Below, piece by piece: positions 17,763-27,854 of a stretch of 28,005 nucleotides of DNA. Positions within the stretch are counted from its first letter, which is position 1. Every line of letters begins with the position of its first letter. The stretch is from Beroe ovata (lineage: Eukaryota; Ctenophora; Nuda; Beroida; Beroidae). The notes beneath the pieces are model-generated. The model worked only from the letters and a program-made list of their open reading frames with translations, did no database searches and had not been told where the DNA came from. The translations under genes and the position numbers were made by a program. The stretch spans positions 77,699-105,703 of the forward strand of contig CAMPET010000238.1 in NCBI GenBank assembly GCA_946803715.1. Direction: 5' to 3'.

Positions 17763-19048
17763 TTCTTGGTGCAGTAATCATTAGCTTGTTCAATGTTGAC
17801 CAATCTTCAGACGTCTATTTTGGGCGGAGCCTATACTGTTTTGCCTGGAATTTAATCGGAAAACAGTAGAAAGAGAGGTTGTAGTTGAAGACCTTAATTT
17901 TATGTCAAAGTCAAGTTCTGACCCCTCAATTGATGGTGAAATCGATTACCCAACAATCATAAAGTTCTTGGAATTAAGTTCCTAAAGAATAAAATCTTGC
18001 GATCATATCTGCTTGCCGAGACCAATCATAAGATCTAGACAAAACTAGACAAAGTAGGAGGAGACATAAGGAGACATTGTGAGGGTGGAGTACATATTCT
18101 AATCATTCATGGTAAACTTGTTGACCAATTGATTCTTGTGGTTGTTATGGTAACCACTGGATTAGACGCGACGAGGATATATAACTAGCAACCCCAGTCA
18201 TTAATTGGGTACATTAACTACAAATATACATAATATGTTGACTGAAAGTTGCGAATTTGGGTGTTAAATTTGACTGAGTTGAGAGAAAGCCGCGCCCACT
18301 GTTGTAACCAAATGATGACATGTACAATTCTGTTAATTTCCTGCAATATCATGACCTAACATCAGGGTTTATTAAAACCCGGATATATTTATGTACAATT
18401 AAGTACAATTGTTGCGCTAATTGGACTGTTTATATTCACTCTAATTGATATTGCAATCAACTATTACAAGTAACGGACCGGTGACAAGTGACAATTTATG
18501 AGTTGTATGCTTCAAAACAAGTAATTCTCTCTCCCCCTCTCATTCTCGAAATTTCTTCCTTCCTCCGACAATTGACTCTACTCTTTACGAATCTCTTCTC
18601 TGTGGAAGATCCATGGTATTAATTGTGCTTTTTTCAAGGAAAGAGAGCGATGGAGGCCCGCAATTAGCCTATAGTTTAATCTCTCGCTGGATTTGTCCAT
18701 TGTGTGTCTGTTTTCCTGGCTGATCCTTGTCCTCCACATGTTTATTCATGCAGAGTGCTGTATGTGCTCAGGGGGCTTGTATGCCAGGGTCTACCCTCTT
18801 GTGTCTATGAACTAGGTTTTTGTTGACGCCGTTGTTCTGTATCATATGAGGGTACTGTGTGTATTGGCTAGAAATAGCGTTGTTTTTGGTGGTAGGGCAG
18901 TGCATTTTAGCAGCTTGGTCAGGTTTCGTTCATGCTTCCATTGATAAGGCTACACCATTGCTAATGAGCTCATTATGGGCCTAATTAGCCAGCTAATTAG
19001 TGTAAGTGAGTACATTTGTGGGCACTGTAATCAGAACGCGCGCGCGTG
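17763..19048. other. Intergenic; no supported gene
   Basis: AT-rich. An X-box-like GTTGTTATGGTAACC lies at 18141-18155 and a pair of CTAATTAG sites at about 18980-19000, next to a GTGTAAGTGAG that resembles a donor without an open frame before it. Confidence 0.4.
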
Positions 19049-19162
19049 TTAGGAAAATGTATTCGCGCGCGACGCAAAACTCGTGGGAAACTTGTTTTCA
19101 ATGTGACCGGCAATCAGCTTCACGTCCGCGATGAGTTTGGAATCTTCCATGACATGACCCAT
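19049..19162 (-). other. Small ORF with good start context
   Basis: On the minus strand ATG at 19162 (aacATGG) opens 37 codons, starting MGHVMEDSKLIADVKLIAGH, to TAA at 19051-19049. The first 24 residues look like real helix; the last ten come from a CGCGCG-rich stretch. It could be a first exon whose donor I cannot see. The product is unknown. Confidence 0.25.
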
Positions 19163-19169
19163 GTTGATA

Positions 19170-19960
19170 TAATTCTATCTAGATACTGGAGTGATCACTG
19201 ATCTAGAATGTCAGATGGAGGGTTGATATCTTGATATGAATTGAATGACACACAGTTGCTATGATGATACAGGCTATCCATACCACTATCCTTGAAGAAT
19301 GAAGATGTACAGAGATATGTGTGTGTGTGTGTGTGTGTGTGTGAGAGGGTGAGTATTTTTTTAAGAGCTTTATAAGTAAAGAAAATGTAAGTCGGATGGA
19401 TACGGCCATACTCGGTTGANGGTGCGTACCTCTTTGTGTCACTATACGCTAATTTTAATTTTAATTTGCCCACGTCTTTAGCCAGCCCCTACCACGATCA
19501 AGAAAAATCATTGTTTTATAACCACTATCAGTGATGTTATAATGATCAAAACTTCCCCAGAGGTAAACTATTATCTAGTAAAGTCCATCACACGATCATT
19601 TCTACACACTTTTTTCGCGAGATAGCACCCATATCTTGTGAATTATTAATCTCGCACACAATTGTGCGCTTCCCCCCTCTCTCTCTCTTATAGACCATGC
19701 TCACCACCCGGGACCTTGTGCTCCAAGGCGATTTATTACTTCTGCATCACTTGGTATTCACTTCCACAAAGGTCAACTGGCGCATTAGTTGATTAATCGT
19801 CACTTAATCTCGACCTCTAATCATCTTGTTGCGTCTACTGATTCCGCGTGTCGACTGTCACTTAATATATTTTTGACCTCAGCCTTCATTCTTATCAACT
19901 GAATCGAACCATATCCCTTGAATGTTCGATTGCTTTTTCTTAATTCCCATATTTTTCATC
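19170..19960. other. Intergenic; no gene seen
   Basis: Apart from the (TG)n tract, only AT-rich sequence and a CT run (19674-19689). Confidence 0.4.
19317..19342. repeat. (TG)n microsatellite
   Basis: About 12 TG units; a single N lies downstream at 19420. Confidence 0.9.
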
Positions 19961-19966
19961 GAATTT

Positions 19967-20107
19967 ATGCTAACAAGATCTTTATTTTTCGGCGGACCAC
20001 AAGATTCGTATGATTCCCTGTTCAATTCCTTAGATAACTACCCAGTACCCACTGCTCCAGGCTCCTTCATCAAACATAATAATCTATCTGTGTCGGAACG
20101 TAGTTGA
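19967..20107 (+). other. Low-confidence ORF or terminal exon
   Basis: ATG at 19967 opens 46 codons to TGA, including FGGPQDSYDSLFNSLDNYPV. An acceptor could lie at CCACAAG|AT near 20003. Composition is protein-like, but no partner exon was found. Confidence 0.25.
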
Positions 20108-20109
20108 CG

Positions 20110-20714
20110 CGCGCACACGATTTACTACTGAATTACGTGTACTACACAAAGACTGTATATAATTACGTTTATTAAGATCGCTCTATCTTCAAATTACTTA
20201 GTCCTAATTTCCGTTGTATTAAGATATGGCCTTGCACGAAATAATTTGACTCAAATAATATTCAAGTCCCGTTGTGCAGCTTTTAAGATCTCTACGAATT
20301 AAATATTTCCATGACTTCCGCTGGTAGTGACTGAGAATAATATATTCCCGTCATTTATATTCTGCATGAAGATTCCATGTATATGATATGTGGGAGAATG
20401 GGGTTTTGTTCGTTAGTTCGCTTCCATATCTCCCCTAATTATGAACATACTTATTATGTCCTCCAGATCTTTTCTCAGCAACTCTGAACTAACGTCAAGA
20501 AATTCGAATTTTGATATGTATATTCACTTTCGTGACAGAAGAACGTATCTTTATATATCCCTAATATCTGTCGATCTTCCGGGCACCCAAAGTCTATGAT
20601 CAGAGTTTCGGGGTGGATTAAATCGCAATGTTTCTCTGATCATATAACTGAACATGCGTCTTCATAATGATTATTTCATAGTGAAATATCTCTCTCCCGC
20701 CCTGAGATTTAAAT
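20110..20714. other. AT-rich intergenic; no gene seen
   Basis: No coherent frame, splice pair or repeat unit was seen. Confidence 0.4.
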
Positions 20715-21068
20715 ATGCCCAACAATTATGCCCTCCCACGTGTAAAAGTCGTATCACATGATGGATGCACGTGCGCTGATGTTGGTTGCCACGTGATACT
20801 AATCAAGATTAATATATTTTACCAACACTCTGCTGAAATAATTGTTATCTTGAACAAGAGAGTGATATTATTTTGGTTGTGTAATCTTGTAATGGCGAAT
20901 TTAAGTCGTGAAGATTTACCTGTTGACGTATTTGAACCGTCTTTGTGTCTGTACAAATGTCTGTGCCAGCATTGTGGCATTTTGGGCGGGGTTCGAAGAA
21001 TTAACGTGTGTCATCATAGTTTTTTATCCGAAAATGTCGATACTCTTACCCTCAATTATCTGGTCTGA
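20715..21068 (+). other. 117-codon ORF, doubtful
   Basis: ATG at 20715 to TGA at 21066-21068 without introns. It contains MANLSREDLPVDVFEPSLC and several Cys (LYKCLCQHCG), but the middle is very Ile/Leu/Asn-rich, as expected from AT-rich random sequence. Three CACGTG E-boxes lie in its first 80 bp. No family recognised. Confidence 0.2.
20737..20795. promoter_or_regulatory. Three CACGTG E-boxes within 59 bp
   Basis: CACGTG at 20737-20742, 20768-20773 and 20790-20795. Confidence 0.4.
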
Positions 21069-21170
21069 TTGAGATTGTTTTACGGTTAATATTTTGCAGA
21101 TTAAGTTCAGAATTAGCCATATAGTTCTTGCTTTGATTGTTTACAATACATTTCTTGTTAGTGGTGTCTA

Positions 21171-21385
21171 TACGGGCGTGTGTTTGTGTCATGTGTGTTT
21201 GTGTCCATGTTTGTGTCTGTTCGTGTTTTAGCCCATTGTTGTACAATGTCAAGTATGCGTGTGCGTGTTTGATCATGTGCAGTCTGTGTATATAATTACC
21301 AATATCATCTTCATAATCATGATTACTTGTACAAACACACACGCCTAGGCACAGACCCATACAGCACACACACATACCCTCACAC
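21171..21385. repeat. TG-rich then CA-rich degenerate simple sequence
   Basis: TGTGTTTGTGTC-type sequence at 21171-21225 and CACACACACG-type at 21335-21385 make an imperfect inverted pair of simple repeats. Confidence 0.6.
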
Positions 21386-21639
21386 ATACATATACCTACT
21401 TACTGACTGGCAAATCAACTCCTCTTATATTATTGAGATCACATCTTGTATCTCATACACACACATACGCTCTATTGAGCTATTGTCAGAAATTCTTCAC
21501 TTAATTGAGTAGGAAGTTGCCTGACTTGATCATGAGTTAATCACCTCTTAATCACCCACTTCATACACAGACACACACGTACTTCTCAGTTCTCACACCA
21601 CTTTCTTTGATACTTGCTCCCCTAATCATTTGCTGGTTG

Positions 21640-21806
21640 ACACCATCTCCTTGACACCAGTTTCCCTGACAGTATTTCCCTTGACACGACTTACATTGAC
21701 AGCATTTTTCTTGAGACCACTTTCGTCTCCGACACCACTTTTGTCTCTGACACCACTTTCCTCTCGGACACTACTTTCTTCTCTGACACCACTTTCCTGT
21801 CTTTTC
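21640..21806 (-). repeat. GGTGTCA minisatellite, inverted orientation
   Basis: Units read TTGACACCA and TCTGACACCACTTTCC on the plus strand, the reverse complement of the family at 1320-1652. The ORF with TPLSSLTPLS is a repeat translation. Confidence 0.9.
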
Positions 21807-23284
21807 TTGATAGTGACTCACACACACAGCGAGTCTCCGGTTTGTCAGAACTCTTTCATGAAAAATACATCGGCTGTTCCTGAACGTTCTATCAATCAAA
21901 CCTGCCAAGGTTCATGAAAAGTACTAAAATAGGACGCTTTGCGCCTTTGCCAGTCTCGCCTTCTCGTATTTTCCTTGTCAAGCACCTATTTATTTGACAC
22001 TCTGCTTCTCAGTATCATACACTAGTAACCTGTCTTGTTAGGTTATTAATTTCTACCGTGATCGCTACAACTATGTTGCTCCTTCATAAATGTGATTGAA
22101 AATTCTGAGTATCAATCTGAACGCGGCTCGTTGTATAGCAGTCGTTACACTTGCTCACAGTATTTACCTCACAAGCAAGTACATCATTGAGATCATCTGC
22201 ACATTTTTGGCATGTCAGGATAAGAATTTATTCATCGCACAGTTAGGATAATAGTGTTTTTCTCCAATTTTAACTCCCTGAAGACTGCATAGTACTTGCT
22301 TATAGACAGATCCCAAGAAAGTATCCCTAAAATCTGAGGAAACCATATTCTGGTCGTCTGATTATTTCGGCTGCCGAAGTTCAACTTCTTCATCACTTCC
22401 TGTTTCTTCCAACAATGTTTCCACCATCCATGGTAGACAAGGAATGACTGACATTTCTTTTCCCAGAATCCCAGAAAATATGTCGATAGCTGACGTTGAA
22501 ATTTATACAATGATGATTTCGTCAGATTTTTGTCGCGGAGAGAAATTAAGTACACATTGCTTTCCGATGGTTTTCTCATAATTGTGACTTTTTTTGTACT
22601 TTTCTGTAAAATTCAAATTCGGAGAAAGTGCGCTAGTAAGTCCGTGCAATCATTAAATCACTCACGTTGTACTTTCGCATACCCTGTCTTTTTATCCAAA
22701 ACTCATTATGTAGATGTACAAACACATAAACATTAGTAAATTATGCATTTTATTCTTTCGACCATGATTTCTGCTGAAAAAAATCTTTTACTTCATCATA
22801 TAAAAAGGGTTGCTTTCATAATTGCTATGTAGTACGGTAATCAACACTAAGGAATGATGTCGGATTAGCAGTCAATTTCCGTAATGTCTAGATTATGTGT
22901 CTTATAGTCGTGTCAAGCTGTATGGGAAGTTGTAGTTTGTATAGATTTAGCCTCTGTCATGAGGTTTCGTCATGGATTGGAGGATTCAGAATCACGATTG
23001 CCCTATGTTATTGATAGGCATAGATCATGGAACAGGTCCAGAATTTGGTTTAGTTTTTTGCTAAACCCAATTGTTGAGCTTGCTTGTTCTTGACTGTTGG
23101 GATTCTGAAATTAGATGGCCGCTTTGAACAGACATAACTCTGCTGGAATCATATTTATGGTTGCTTGTCCGTAGCATACATACTCATGGCATCCAGCTAC
23201 AATGACTAAAGTCCATCATATCTCCCTCAAACTATGTCAACAATGCAGCTCATTTTGTTTCCAAACCATGTATAAAGGTATAAC
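21807..23284. other. Gene-poor stretch with weak minus-strand exon candidates
   Basis: Two possible minus-strand donors are seen: GAG|GTAAAT at about 22166, after a frame encoding DDLNDVLACE, and GTGAGT at about 21814. Neither has a clear acceptor and partner. The 115-codon minus ORF at 22232-22579 is AT-rich and unrecognised. Confidence 0.25.
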
Positions 23285-23542
23285 ATGGCCTTGAAAATCA
23301 TGTCAAATGAGGGTTGTGAGTCATTGTCGCGACTCATGTCCAATAATGGAGATGAGTCATCAACTTATGACTCATCGGCTTATTACTCGGTACAGATACT
23401 TTGGACTGTGAGTCAGTTGATCATCATTTTGTTGTTTAGTCTTCTCTTCTACGGGTCAACAAGAGGAGCAAATCAACTTATTTTCTCTTCTCAGTACTTC
23501 ATTGATCCCCTAGATCAATTTGACCACTTCCAGTTAACTTGA
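23285..23542 (+). other. 85-codon ORF with a possible membrane helix, doubtful
   Basis: ATG at 23285 to TGA before the poly-C. Residues in QLIIILLFSLLFYG could form one membrane helix, and the N-terminal half is Ser-rich and encoded largely by AP-1-type GAGTCA repeats. No homology recognised; it may be chance. Confidence 0.2.
23317..23415. promoter_or_regulatory. AP-1 (bZIP) site cluster
   Basis: Four perfect TGA(G/C)TCA sites at 23317, 23353, 23368 and 23409, plus CGACTCA at 23330, within 99 bp. Confidence 0.5.
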
Positions 23543-23543
23543 C

Positions 23544-23568
23544 ACCCCCCCCNCCCCCCCCCCCCCTT
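23544..23568. repeat. Poly-C run with an N
   Basis: About 20 C residues with one N at 23553. Confidence 0.95.
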
Positions 23569-23802
23569 TTTTGACGTTTTCTACACTTATAAAATCCCTC
23601 GATGAGTCCAGGACTCCACAAGAAGGGCCGATTGCCCCTTCCATACCCTTCACTAGTGACTTTCATAAGAATGAAAGGGACTGGTATGTGTACATAATAT
23701 AGTATTGGTGAGGAATGAGCATACGTATAGGCAATCCAGTAATCCACCCGTTTGGTCTTGTATTGAGTGGTCAAACGTATGGTGATGATCAGTCGTCGTA
23801 AA

Positions 23803-23960
23803 TGGTTGACACCATTTTTGCTCCTAATTTATTTACCGCTGACACCACTTTTTATCCGTGTTAACACTGACATCACTTTACCGCTTGACACCACTCTTGC
23901 TTGACATGACTTTACGGCTGACATCACTTTCCTTATCACCACTCTCGCTTGACATCACTT
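23803..23960 (-). repeat. GGTGTCA minisatellite, inverted orientation
   Basis: Units TTGACACCA, GCTGACACCACTTTT, GCTTGACATCACTTT and similar. Confidence 0.9.
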
Positions 23961-23962
23961 AC

Positions 23963-24003
23963 CTTGCTAATAGAGAATATCGGAGTTCCAATCTGTGAGA
24001 TAC
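23963..24003 (-). other. Weak candidate minus-strand exon
   Basis: On the minus strand AATTCCCAG| and |GTAAGT bracket 41 nt that can encode ISQIGTPIFSISK. A (GT)n tract lies just upstream of the acceptor. Good splice sites, but no partner exon found. Confidence 0.25.
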
Positions 24004-24018
24004 CTGGGAATTAACCTG

Positions 24019-24054
24019 AACACACACACACANCACACACACACACACACACAC
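24019..24054. repeat. (CA)n microsatellite with an N
   Basis: CA units on both sides of the N at 24033. Confidence 0.95.
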
Positions 24055-24231
24055 AGCAATGCTGCCCTCATATGATTGATCTTATATGATTGATTACACC
24101 ATCGGAATTATCGTTGTTTGTATGAGTATCGAGAGGCTTGCTATGTTTGTATGCATGCATGGTATATCTACTGGATACTACTTTGACATCTACATATGTT
24201 GATTGATTGAGGCGGCTCTCAAGTTTAGGGG

Positions 24232-24279
24232 TTAGTGGAGTGTTCGCTCGATCTCAGTGCTCTGTCAAGGTTCGAGTCT
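24232..24279 (+). other. tRNA-like A and B box pair (possible SINE head)
   Basis: TTAGTGGAGTG (24232-24242) resembles a Pol III A box and GGTTCGAGTCT (24269-24279) matches the B box GGTTCGANTCC at 10 of 11. No full tRNA cloverleaf could be folded by eye. Confidence 0.3.
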
Positions 24280-24659
24280 TCTTCATTGAAGTGTTTCATC
24301 TATGAAAATCCTTTTAACATCTTTTCGGCCCAAAAAGTCATATCCTGGACTACCTTCTGAGCTATTCGTCCTAAAATTTTTTTCAAAAGAGTTGAGTTGG
24401 AGCTACGCTTATGTCTGCTGACCCTCGGCTATACTGAACTTCAATAGAGGCCATTTGATTGGGGAACGGTTTAAATATTATAAAGGACTCCTTCATAAAG
24501 ATGATCTCTTTATATTGTTCGAATATGTGTACTTTGTATACACATTAATAATCTTCTTTAATCGCGGTCAATCATTATTATGTCAATACCGTACTGCATA
24601 AATACCTATATATTTGCAGATCTCGGTCATGTTTATGAGTGTATACTGTACAGATGAAA

Positions 24660-24722
24660 TATGGTGTCAATCTGTGTCGTAGCGGTGTCAAAGCGGTGTC
24701 AATCTGTGTCGTAGCGGTGTCA
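24660..24722 (+). repeat. Short GGTGTCA repeat with internal duplication
   Basis: The phrase CAATCTGTGTCGTAGCGGTG occurs twice, each followed by GGTGTCA-type sequence. Confidence 0.85.
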
Positions 24723-24811
24723 AGCATACTCTTCCCAATTGAAGCAGTTTTGCGTCACTCATTCGTCAAACACTTTATATATTCTTGATATGCCACTGCC
24801 TTGACCATTAT

Positions 24812-24922
24812 CATGAAGCTCTACCCTGACGTTCCGCCAAATTTTACCCTCAACAAACCAGAGGGAGAAACATATGCTCAAGCAACATTTATCTGTGTTC
24901 GAGCCACTTTGAATGGTACTTA
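24812..24922 (+). other. Candidate first exon or gene fragment
   Basis: ATG at 24812 opens MKLYPDVPPNFTLNKPEGET and continues ...FICVRATLNGT to TAA at 24920-24922. A possible donor AATG|GTACTT lies just before the stop. Composition is convincingly protein-like, but no downstream exon was found, so it may be a decayed fragment. The product is unknown. Confidence 0.35.
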
Positions 24923-26080
24923 ATCGATTCTCATCAGAACTTGGATATATGAAATGTTTAATCTGAGTATTTAAGTCGCGCGGAACTCGGAATCAACTGT
25001 TGGATTGATGAGATTTCTGGGTATCAATTCTTCTTGTGCATTGAAATTTTCGTGAAACAACAATTGCGTCGAGAGAGAGAGGTAAATAGCTAAAAATAAA
25101 TCTTGTAAAATGTTATCATACGATGATGGTTAACCAGATGTATTTCGAGCAATTTATTAATTGCAATTAGCCATGATATATATGAGCGAAGCTCTTTGAC
25201 AGGCAGTTGGAATGTTGTTGCCTGAGCTGTGGCAGTGTTCAGGGAGAAGTCTTAGATATGTTTTTTGTGGATAATTTTACCTCAAATTACGGTGGTGCTG
25301 CTAGCATTTGTTTCTATGCGATGGTTCCATATTCTCGACTGTTCGCAAGACTCACATTGGAATTGAGTTTTTGCTCCTTGGACACGCTTGGTTTGGGCAA
25401 AATGTCACAATTTACAATAGGTCATAGGATGAGGAATTAGGATAGTTTTTGAGTTCTCATCTGTTTTTACGTCCTCAGTCCTCACGAGTTACAATCTGCA
25501 GTTTTTATCCATCGCCAAGCATTGCAGTACATATATACTCCAGATTTCCTGATCGAGACTACATTATTCTCAACGCATTATCAAGAGTGAATAATATCAG
25601 ACATTTTGCATATGTGTCTGTGTCACAATTGGTGACAGGGATCGATTTTTACACTCATAAATAGTCTGCAACTTTTTTAAGGGTTCATAATATGTTTATT
25701 AAAAATACAGTCTCATCACACATACTCAAAGGATAAGGTTTTTTTGAGTGCTACTTTTCTGCAGCTTGATCGACTTTTGATTTCAGTCGGTTTCCGTAAA
25801 TTTGAATTCTTTTAGATACTTTCGCTTGTAGATTTCATTCGTCACCGCATGAGTCTCCTAATTTTGATAATTACATCATTCCATACTCTCTCGAATCCAG
25901 TTCCACAAACTCTGTTATACAGTGCAGGATTCCGTCTAAATTCTAAATACGAGACGTAACGATATTTATATTCGATAATCATGAGAATGAACATCCAATA
26001 TATTCATGAACAATCAGAACACTATGTGGCTGGAATAAGAGTCGAGTTAGACATAACTTGAGAGAATAATTCTGAAGAAA
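24923..26080. other. AT-rich intergenic; no supported gene
   Basis: Two short plus ORFs (25207-25440 and 25449-25664) look random. No splice pairs recognised. Confidence 0.4.
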
Positions 26081-26107
26081 GTATTCCGAGTTTCATTTCT
26101 ATGACAG

Positions 26108-26230
26108 AGTCATCCTAGACATGAGCATGGTCTCGTATTCGAAGAGTTGACAACTCTGTGTGGTACTCATTTGGGATCATCCCCCTATCCCCCGTCTCTG
26201 GAGTACTCTGACCAGATAACGAGAGGTTGA
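26108..26230 (+). other. Weak candidate exon
   Basis: After TTCTATGACAG| a frame reads SHPRHEHGLVFEELTTLCGT and then SSPYPPSLEYSDQITR to a poor donor, GAG|GTTGAG. It could precede the exon ending at 26584, but the junction phases match only with a secondary acceptor there. Confidence 0.25.
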
Positions 26231-26386
26231 GATCTTAGACGCATAATTAAGACATTTAGGCATAGAGTGGTGTCAGTGGTTGGATGAGCTTGTATTTATA
26301 ACTAGGAGCCAACTGGCTATCCTGTACAATTTGGGCATATTACATATATCTCATTCTGACGTATTTGCATGAAATGACGTTAATAA

Positions 26387-26584
26387 TTGTCTGGCAGAGT
26401 TAAGCTTATAGAAGTATCTGATCAGAGTTCATCCCTTCTATCCTCAAATACGATTTGGTCGATTCAGGGTCGTTCTACTGGCCGTTCTACTGGTCGTTCT
26501 ACTCCATTTACTCCATTGTCTTCACGAAATTCTCTGGCAACTCAATCCAACGACGACCTCCTTCTCTCCTCATATTTGCCATAA
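26387..26584 (+). CDS. Probable terminal exon, Ser/Thr-rich with GRST repeats
   Basis: Past a TCTGGCAG acceptor (about 26395) the frame reads VKLIEVSDQSSSLLSSNTIW, then GRSTGRSTGRSTPFTPLSSR, ending SNDDLLLSSYLP and TAA at 26582-26584. The GRST part is an in-frame 12-bp tandem repeat. A disordered, basic C-terminal tail is the simplest reading. Upstream exons were not secured and the family is unknown. Confidence 0.4.
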   Translation: MSGRVKLIEVSDQSSSLLSSNTIWSIQGRSTGRSTGRSTPFTPLSSRNSLATQSNDDLLLSSYLP

Positions 26585-27323
26585 ATTAGAGTCGAATTAT
26601 CCCAACCCTACGCTCACTCTGTCGAGCATGAGTTATTATTATCACCGGCGTTTTCAAAATTGGCAGTTATCTCTCTTTCTTCACGGGCAGTATATATTTC
26701 TCGGAATCGGTTGGTGCATATTGCGGAGTTATAGATTGACGAGATTCGGTTTGAATCGCGATGCGTGGATAGATTTAATAGTTGTGGTTGTTTGTGTATG
26801 CTTGGGTTGTTCATGCCCTACCCCTTTTCACGCCCTCGGTTTTTGGTTGTGCAAAGATTCGCACATTTATGATAAGGATAATTGCCACTGATTAGTGTAT
26901 ACCGATCACTGATTGGACCGTCTTGTACAATGTACATTCGTCTGTGTATGTATATGAGTGAGATTTCATAGCGTGGAGGTGTTCGACATCAGATCCTCAG
27001 TAGGGGCTGGGTTATGTGTATTGTGTATGCAGGGGTTTGAGGATATGTCACACATGCACACACACACACATGCACACACACACNTCACACAACCACACAC
27101 ACACACACACACACACACATTTATGGTAAAAGTGGCTCACATTGTGTGGTTTATCAGTCTAGAGGGCGCACAATCATGGTCTGCTAGCGAGGATATGTTT
27201 ATTTGGTTTTTTGGCAAAGTTGTTAATATTTCGTTGCAATATTGACATCTCGGAGTAGAATTTATGTCCTATATTATGCATACTTATAGTTGATCTATCA
27301 CTCAAACCCTCCCTCTCCCCAAG
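26585..27323. other. Intergenic with CA microsatellite; no supported gene
   Basis: Open frames exist on both strands at 26614-26891, but neither has splice or family support. A CA repeat with an N at 27084 occupies 27050-27119. Confidence 0.4.
27050..27119. repeat. (CA)n microsatellite with an N
   Basis: Interrupted CA repeat on both sides of the N at 27084. Confidence 0.95.
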
Positions 27324-27425
27324 GAAGTTCCCTCCCCTGAGGAGAAGAAGCAGATAGAAAATGCACGCCGCCAGAGTAGCAAAGGATATTGCCCGACATA
27401 AAAATGACATGGAACAGAAGAAAAA
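27324..27425 (+). CDS. Charged helical exon with an apparent frame break
   Basis: A strong acceptor (CCCTCCCTCTCCCCAAG|) opens EVPSPEEKKQIE, and a strong donor (AAAAA|GTGAGT) closes a different frame reading ARVAKDIARHKNDMEQKK. The two frames meet around the run AAAA at 27358-27361, so one extra A would explain the break. Without it the exon would be one long charged helix, probably coiled coil. Alternatively translation starts at the ATG at 27361 and the upstream part is 5' UTR. The gene continues to the right; its product is unknown. Confidence 0.5.
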
Positions 27426-27854
27426 GTGAGTTTCATTTTCTCTATTCTTTTCTTTTATCGTTGAAATTGAATTATGTTGGGATTAGATTTTGTCACCTTA
27501 AAACACTTAGGTAAAGCTGGAAAATTGAAACAAAAATTATCCTCCTCCCAGCCTTTCAATAATATATTTCTTTCATTAAGTTGCTATCATTAAGTTGCAT
27601 TACTCAATGTATTCCTTTGATAATTTCTTCAAAGATAAGCCCAATTGACACTTCTTTGAGTATGATGCAACATATATATGATGAAACTAGGAAAATAATA
27701 ATAATAATAGCACCGTTAAGAATACACAGTCAACAGCTGCATCAATTCTATCAATCGATAATGGACAATATATGAGATGGTGTTAGCATATTTCAGTTGA
27801 TTGACGATTGTAGCTCCCAGCAGGAGCTCTTTTTTGTTCTACGTCTATTGTCTG
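27426..27854. other. Probable intron; no exon seen
   Basis: AT-rich sequence after the GTGAGT donor. Confidence 0.4.

Noticed and set aside
17436-17869. Several ORFs of repeated Cys-Val or His-Thr
   Set aside because: They translate CA/TG microsatellites and run through unknown bases.
18773-18830. Cys-rich mini exon after TCATGCAG
   Set aside because: All frames stop quickly and no donor or partner exon is present.
22232-22579. 115-codon minus-strand ORF
   Set aside because: AT-rich, rich in Lys/Trp/Ile/Asn without a motif, no splice or start support; length is within chance for this base composition.
23499-23774. Minus-strand ORF reading into Gly repeats
   Set aside because: It runs into the poly-C tract and an N; no splice site or recognised domain supports it.
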